Positions 61,103 through 64,000 of a stretch of 64,000 nt of DNA are shown here, in pieces; positions within the stretch are counted from its first letter, which is position 1, and every line of letters starts with the position of its first letter. Source of the stretch: Candidatus Zixiibacteriota bacterium (lineage in GTDB: Bacteria > Zixibacteria > MSB-5A5 > SM23-73-2). Below the pieces are notes generated by a model that saw only the letters and a list, made by a program, of their open reading frames with translations, searched no databases and had not been told where the DNA came from. The position numbers and the translations under genes were made by a program. Location: positions 1-64,000 of the forward strand of contig JAUWYR010000001.1 of assembly GCA_030615745.1 (NCBI GenBank). The letters run 5' to 3'.

Positions 61103-63688
61103 ATGGGCATAAAAAAGGTCTGCTTTTTTCTTTTGATATTTTCAACTATTTTGAGTCTTCCTGTAAGTGGTTTAGCCCAGGTTGACAGCACTTCGGAATT
61201 TGACTTGAAGTTCACTGAATTCACGCAGGCGGCAAACGAAGACCCCACCATGGGCGCCATCCACTGGATCGGTTCCATCCTCCAGCAGAGCAACTCAAGG
61301 TACTACGAGGGTATGTCCGTGTGCCAACGGCTTATATTTAACGATATTCCTTCTACCCCAGGGGACACCCATACATTGACGCTGAGCCATGAGGCGACAA
61401 AAGGTGGTGTTCACGCCTATGATTTTCTTACCTCCTGGGACAATGCCATACCAGCTGCAGATTCGATAGCTCCCGGGCAGAATCTTCTCGTGGATTTGTT
61501 TTCCGACAAGTGTGGTCCCGAATTTTGGGGGTCAACTCAGGCAATTTGTGATTCCATCCACAACCTGGGGCTTTACGACGAGGCTGATTTAGCAGTTCTG
61601 GATATGGACAGTGTAGGCGGGCATAACGTAAAACTCAGAGCCGATAACTATGATACTTTTTTTGGAATCCCCCGCACGATCAAGATTTGGGGTAGCGACT
61701 CAGTTTTTTCAGCATATGTAACATTTGATGGCTACACCGGGAGTGCCGACAATAAGTATGCCAACTACACCCTCCACTGGACCTCAGCTTCGGATACCGT
61801 AATAATCGAGATGGCTGGTCACCTTTCGGTTGGCGTAGATCCTTTGGAGGCTGGTATTGGTTATGGCGAAGGCTTCGGGGCTGCTGACATCAGTGGCGGA
61901 CCATACCATTTCAAGCTGTCCAAACTTGATGGTTCTTCTTTGGGTTCACAAGATAACCAGATAAAAGGTGCGGATGTCCTTTTGCCAGCCTTAGAATGTC
62001 GTGTAATTCCTGACAGTCAGGCGGTATGTGTTGGAGGTTCAGCCACCTTTACAGACAGCAGCAGGGGCGGCACACCGCCCTACAGTTGGTCTTGGACAGG
62101 GCCTAATGGTTTTACAGCCAGTACTCAATCCATTACCATTAACAATGCCCAGCTTGTTAATGCGGGCACATATCAGGTAATAGTGACGGATGATAATGGT
62201 TTAGCAGATACTTGTTATGGGGAGTTAGTGGTCTGGTTGCCACCGGTATGTTCCATAGATCCGGCCAGTGCTGAGATTTGCCAGGGAGATTCAGCGGAGT
62301 TCTGTGTGGTACCCAGTGGTGGGACTGCACCTTATACTTATCAATGGAATCATGGTCCTACGGATTCCTGCGTGTGGATAAGTACTGCTGGTACCTATCC
62401 AGTTTTAGTAACCGATGCCAAGGGTTGTACCACCAGCTGTCAGGCAACTTTGACCGTTAATCCTGTTCCAAGCTGTTCCATAGAGCCACCCAGTGCTGAG
62501 ATTTGTGATGGTGATTCCCAGAAGTTCTGTGTGGCTCCCAGTGGCGGAACTCCGCCATATACTTACCAGTGGAGTCACGGACCCACCGATTCCTGCATCT
62601 GGGCAAGTGACACTGGCACCTATACAGTTGTGGTCACTGATGACAAAGGGTGCACCACCAGTTGCCAGGCGACTTTGACCGTACATCCGCCACCGGACTG
62701 TTATATTACCGGGGATAGTGTAATTTGTGAAGGATCTACTGCAGAGTTTTGTGCCACACCAGGTATGGCCAGTTATTCTTGGACTGGACCGGGAGGATTC
62801 AGTGCCAGTACTCAGTGTACAGGTGCGATAGGGGATTCCGGATATTATCAGGTAGTCATCACCGATACCAATGGATGTGTGGACAGTTGTGGACGGACAT
62901 TGGTGGTTAATGACAAGCCGGACTGTTCTATTACCGGGGATAGTGTGGTATGTGAGGGCTTTACTGCGGACTTTTGTGCTACTCCGGGTATGGCCAGTTA
63001 TACCTGGACTGGGCCAGGAGGATTCAGTGCTAATACTCGTTGTACAGGTGCGATAGGGGATTCCGGATATTATCAGGTAGTCATCACCGATACCAATGGA
63101 TGTGTGGACAGCTGTGGACGGACATTGGTGGTTTATCCTCAGCCGGCATGTTCCATAGATCCACCCAGTGCCGAGATCTGTCAGGGCGAGTCCCAAGAGT
63201 TCTGTGTGATCCCCAGTGGTGGGACTCCTCCATATACCTACCAGTGGAACCATGGGCCTACGGATTCATGTGTGTGGGTGAGTGTGGCTGGCCTATACTC
63301 AGTTGTAGTCACGGATGCCAAAGGATGCGCGAACACTTGCGGTCGGACATTGGTGGTTTATCAACCGGACTGTTATATTACCGGGGAAAATGTAATACCT
63401 GTAGGATCCACCACGGAGTTTTGTGCTCCCCCTGGTATGGCCAGCTATTCCTGGACTGGACCAGGAGGATTCAGTGCTGATACTCGTTGTACAGGTCAGA
63501 TAGGAGAGGAAGGGTGGTATACGGTGACTATCACGGATGAGAATGGATGTGAGAACACCTGTAGTCTGAAATTGACGGTGACGGATCATGTTTCTTCAAT
63601 GACCCGGTTGGGCCTGGTTCTCTTAATACTTGCTATGGCTGGTGTCTCCATATATCTGATCTCTAAGAGAAGGAGAGCTGCGGCGTAA
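61103..63688 (+). CDS. Surface protein with Ig/PKD-like repeats and C-terminal sorting-type anchor
   Basis: 861 residues, AAAGGAG site. Signal peptide ending GLAQ; an N-terminal ~270-residue domain; then about eight Ig/PKD-like modules of two kinds, PPSAEICxGxSxxFCVxPSGG and ITGDSVxCEGxTAxFCATPG, repeated with near-identical DNA between 62700 and 63140. The end has MTRLGLVLLILAMAGVSIYL followed by SKRRRAAA: a membrane helix with a basic tail, as in CTERM-type sorting signals. Expected on the cell surface or in the matrix. The ligand is unknown. Confidence 0.8.
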   Translation: MGIKKVCFFLLIFSTILSLPVSGLAQVDSTSEFDLKFTEFTQAANEDPTMGAIHWIGSILQQSNSRYYEGMSVCQRLIFNDIPSTPGDTHTLTLSHEATKGGVHAYDFLTSWDNAIPAADSIAPGQNLLVDLFSDKCGPEFWGSTQAICDSIHNLGLYDEADLAVLDMDSVGGHNVKLRADNYDTFFGIPRTIKIWGSDSVFSAYVTFDGYTGSADNKYANYTLHWTSASDTVIIEMAGHLSVGVDPLEAGIGYGEGFGAADISGGPYHFKLSKLDGSSLGSQDNQIKGADVLLPALECRVIPDSQAVCVGGSATFTDSSRGGTPPYSWSWTGPNGFTASTQSITINNAQLVNAGTYQVIVTDDNGLADTCYGELVVWLPPVCSIDPASAEICQGDSAEFCVVPSGGTAPYTYQWNHGPTDSCVWISTAGTYPVLVTDAKGCTTSCQATLTVNPVPSCSIEPPSAEICDGDSQKFCVAPSGGTPPYTYQWSHGPTDSCIWASDTGTYTVVVTDDKGCTTSCQATLTVHPPPDCYITGDSVICEGSTAEFCATPGMASYSWTGPGGFSASTQCTGAIGDSGYYQVVITDTNGCVDSCGRTLVVNDKPDCSITGDSVVCEGFTADFCATPGMASYTWTGPGGFSANTRCTGAIGDSGYYQVVITDTNGCVDSCGRTLVVYPQPACSIDPPSAEICQGESQEFCVIPSGGTPPYTYQWNHGPTDSCVWVSVAGLYSVVVTDAKGCANTCGRTLVVYQPDCYITGENVIPVGSTTEFCAPPGMASYSWTGPGGFSADTRCTGQIGEEGWYTVTITDENGCENTCSLKLTVTDHVSSMTRLGLVLLILAMAGVSIYLISKRRRAAA

Positions 63689-63850
63689 GATGAGCCTGCA
63701 GTGACCTGAAGTTATAAACACATCCTCTGGATTCTATACCCAGGGGAGGTGTTAAAATTATTTAAGTTCTTATAGAAAATATTCCGCTACCAAAAAGATG
63801 CTTCTGGGGAAATAGAGATAAGTAACTTAAAACAAAAGCTTTGAGAGTTA

Positions 63851-63882
63851 AAAACATGGAGAGAAATCTCCGTGTTTTTTTT
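63851..63882 (+). terminator. Intrinsic terminator downstream of the surface-protein gene
   Basis: AAAACATGGAGA, GAAA loop, TCTCCGTGTTTTTTTT with one wobble pair. Also works in the other direction. The remainder to 64000 has no clear gene. Confidence 0.75.
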
Positions 63883-64000
63883 ATTTTCGAAACTTAAGGG
63901 ATGAGAGTATCTGTAGTCATCAGACGTTTTAAATAAATATCCAGTAATTATCCCTCTTGCTTGATCTTTTAACTTTTCAGGGAAAATCATCGCTGGAGTT

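Noticed and set aside
62405-63253. Long antisense frame over the PKD-like repeats
   Set aside because: Periodic composition mirrors the repeats on the plus strand; no start signal.
63787-64000. Minus-strand frame open to the right edge
   Set aside because: It crosses a strong terminator hairpin and shows no family pattern; could be the end of an outside gene but cannot be supported.

Overview
The window looks like chromosomal DNA from an uncultivated bacterium of the FCB superphylum, of the Zixibacteria / TA06 / WOR-3 type. The indications are two secreted proteins ending in duplicated dockerin-like motifs (GDVIYLANYLLK), big secreted proteins with PKD-like, VCBS and beta-helix repeats, an archaeal-type bifunctional FBP aldolase/phosphatase, an archaemetzincin, low to medium GC, and TTG or GTG starts backed by strong GGAGG sites. 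The taxon is inference; no rRNA is present.

Layout. 1-7 kb (minus strand): the N-terminal part of a spermidine-synthase-like membrane protein, a solitary type IIG restriction-methylase, and a radical SAM / DUF362 pair. 7-13 kb: secreted proteins, including a dockerin/VCBS protein and a minus-strand envelope operon (two lipoproteins, a DUF4384-PEGA protein and a Lys/Glu-rich protein). 13-19 kb: TldD/TldE, a Met-rich lipoprotein, an archaemetzincin with an out-of-frame leader, FBP aldolase/phosphatase and tRNA-Gly. 19-24.8 kb: housekeeping genes (DUF512 radical SAM, der, plsY, gpsA, a MerR regulator, tRNA-Pro). 24.8-27.1 kb: the most exciting region, a small integron-like array. It has an integrase C-terminal remnant, a candidate attI, a TIR-like effector cassette and a PD-(D/E)XK nuclease cassette, each cassette followed by an attC-like site. 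27-36 kb: a glycosyltransferase, surE, an MNT/HEPN toxin-antitoxin pair with a twin operator, a nucleoside-salvage cluster (deoB, cdd, deoC, deoA) and a RelE-type pair. 36-45 kb (minus strand): a heavy-metal (Cu/Ag type) efflux cluster with CusC, CusB and CusA homologues, a DUF3347 protein, a P-II protein, two YHS microproteins and a probable selenoprotein read through UGA. 45.8-64 kb: PBP1A, tyrS, a 2195-residue beta-helix protein, uvrB, small genes, and an 861-residue PKD-like surface protein with a C-terminal sorting-type anchor.

Intergenic DNA is unusually rich in short hairpin repeats built from a limited set of interchangeable palindromic modules, plus several MITE-like elements with terminal inverted repeats. 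The 45.1-45.8, 48.0-48.3, 34.7-35.0, 22.0-22.2 and 12.8-13.1 kb stretches consist almost wholly of them.

How the genes work together: the nucleoside cluster feeds deoxyribose and ribose phosphates into central metabolism, the efflux cluster exports and senses metal, and the secreted repeat proteins form a cell-surface layer. The integron cassettes, the type IIG enzyme and the two toxin-antitoxin pairs make up a scattered defence repertoire.
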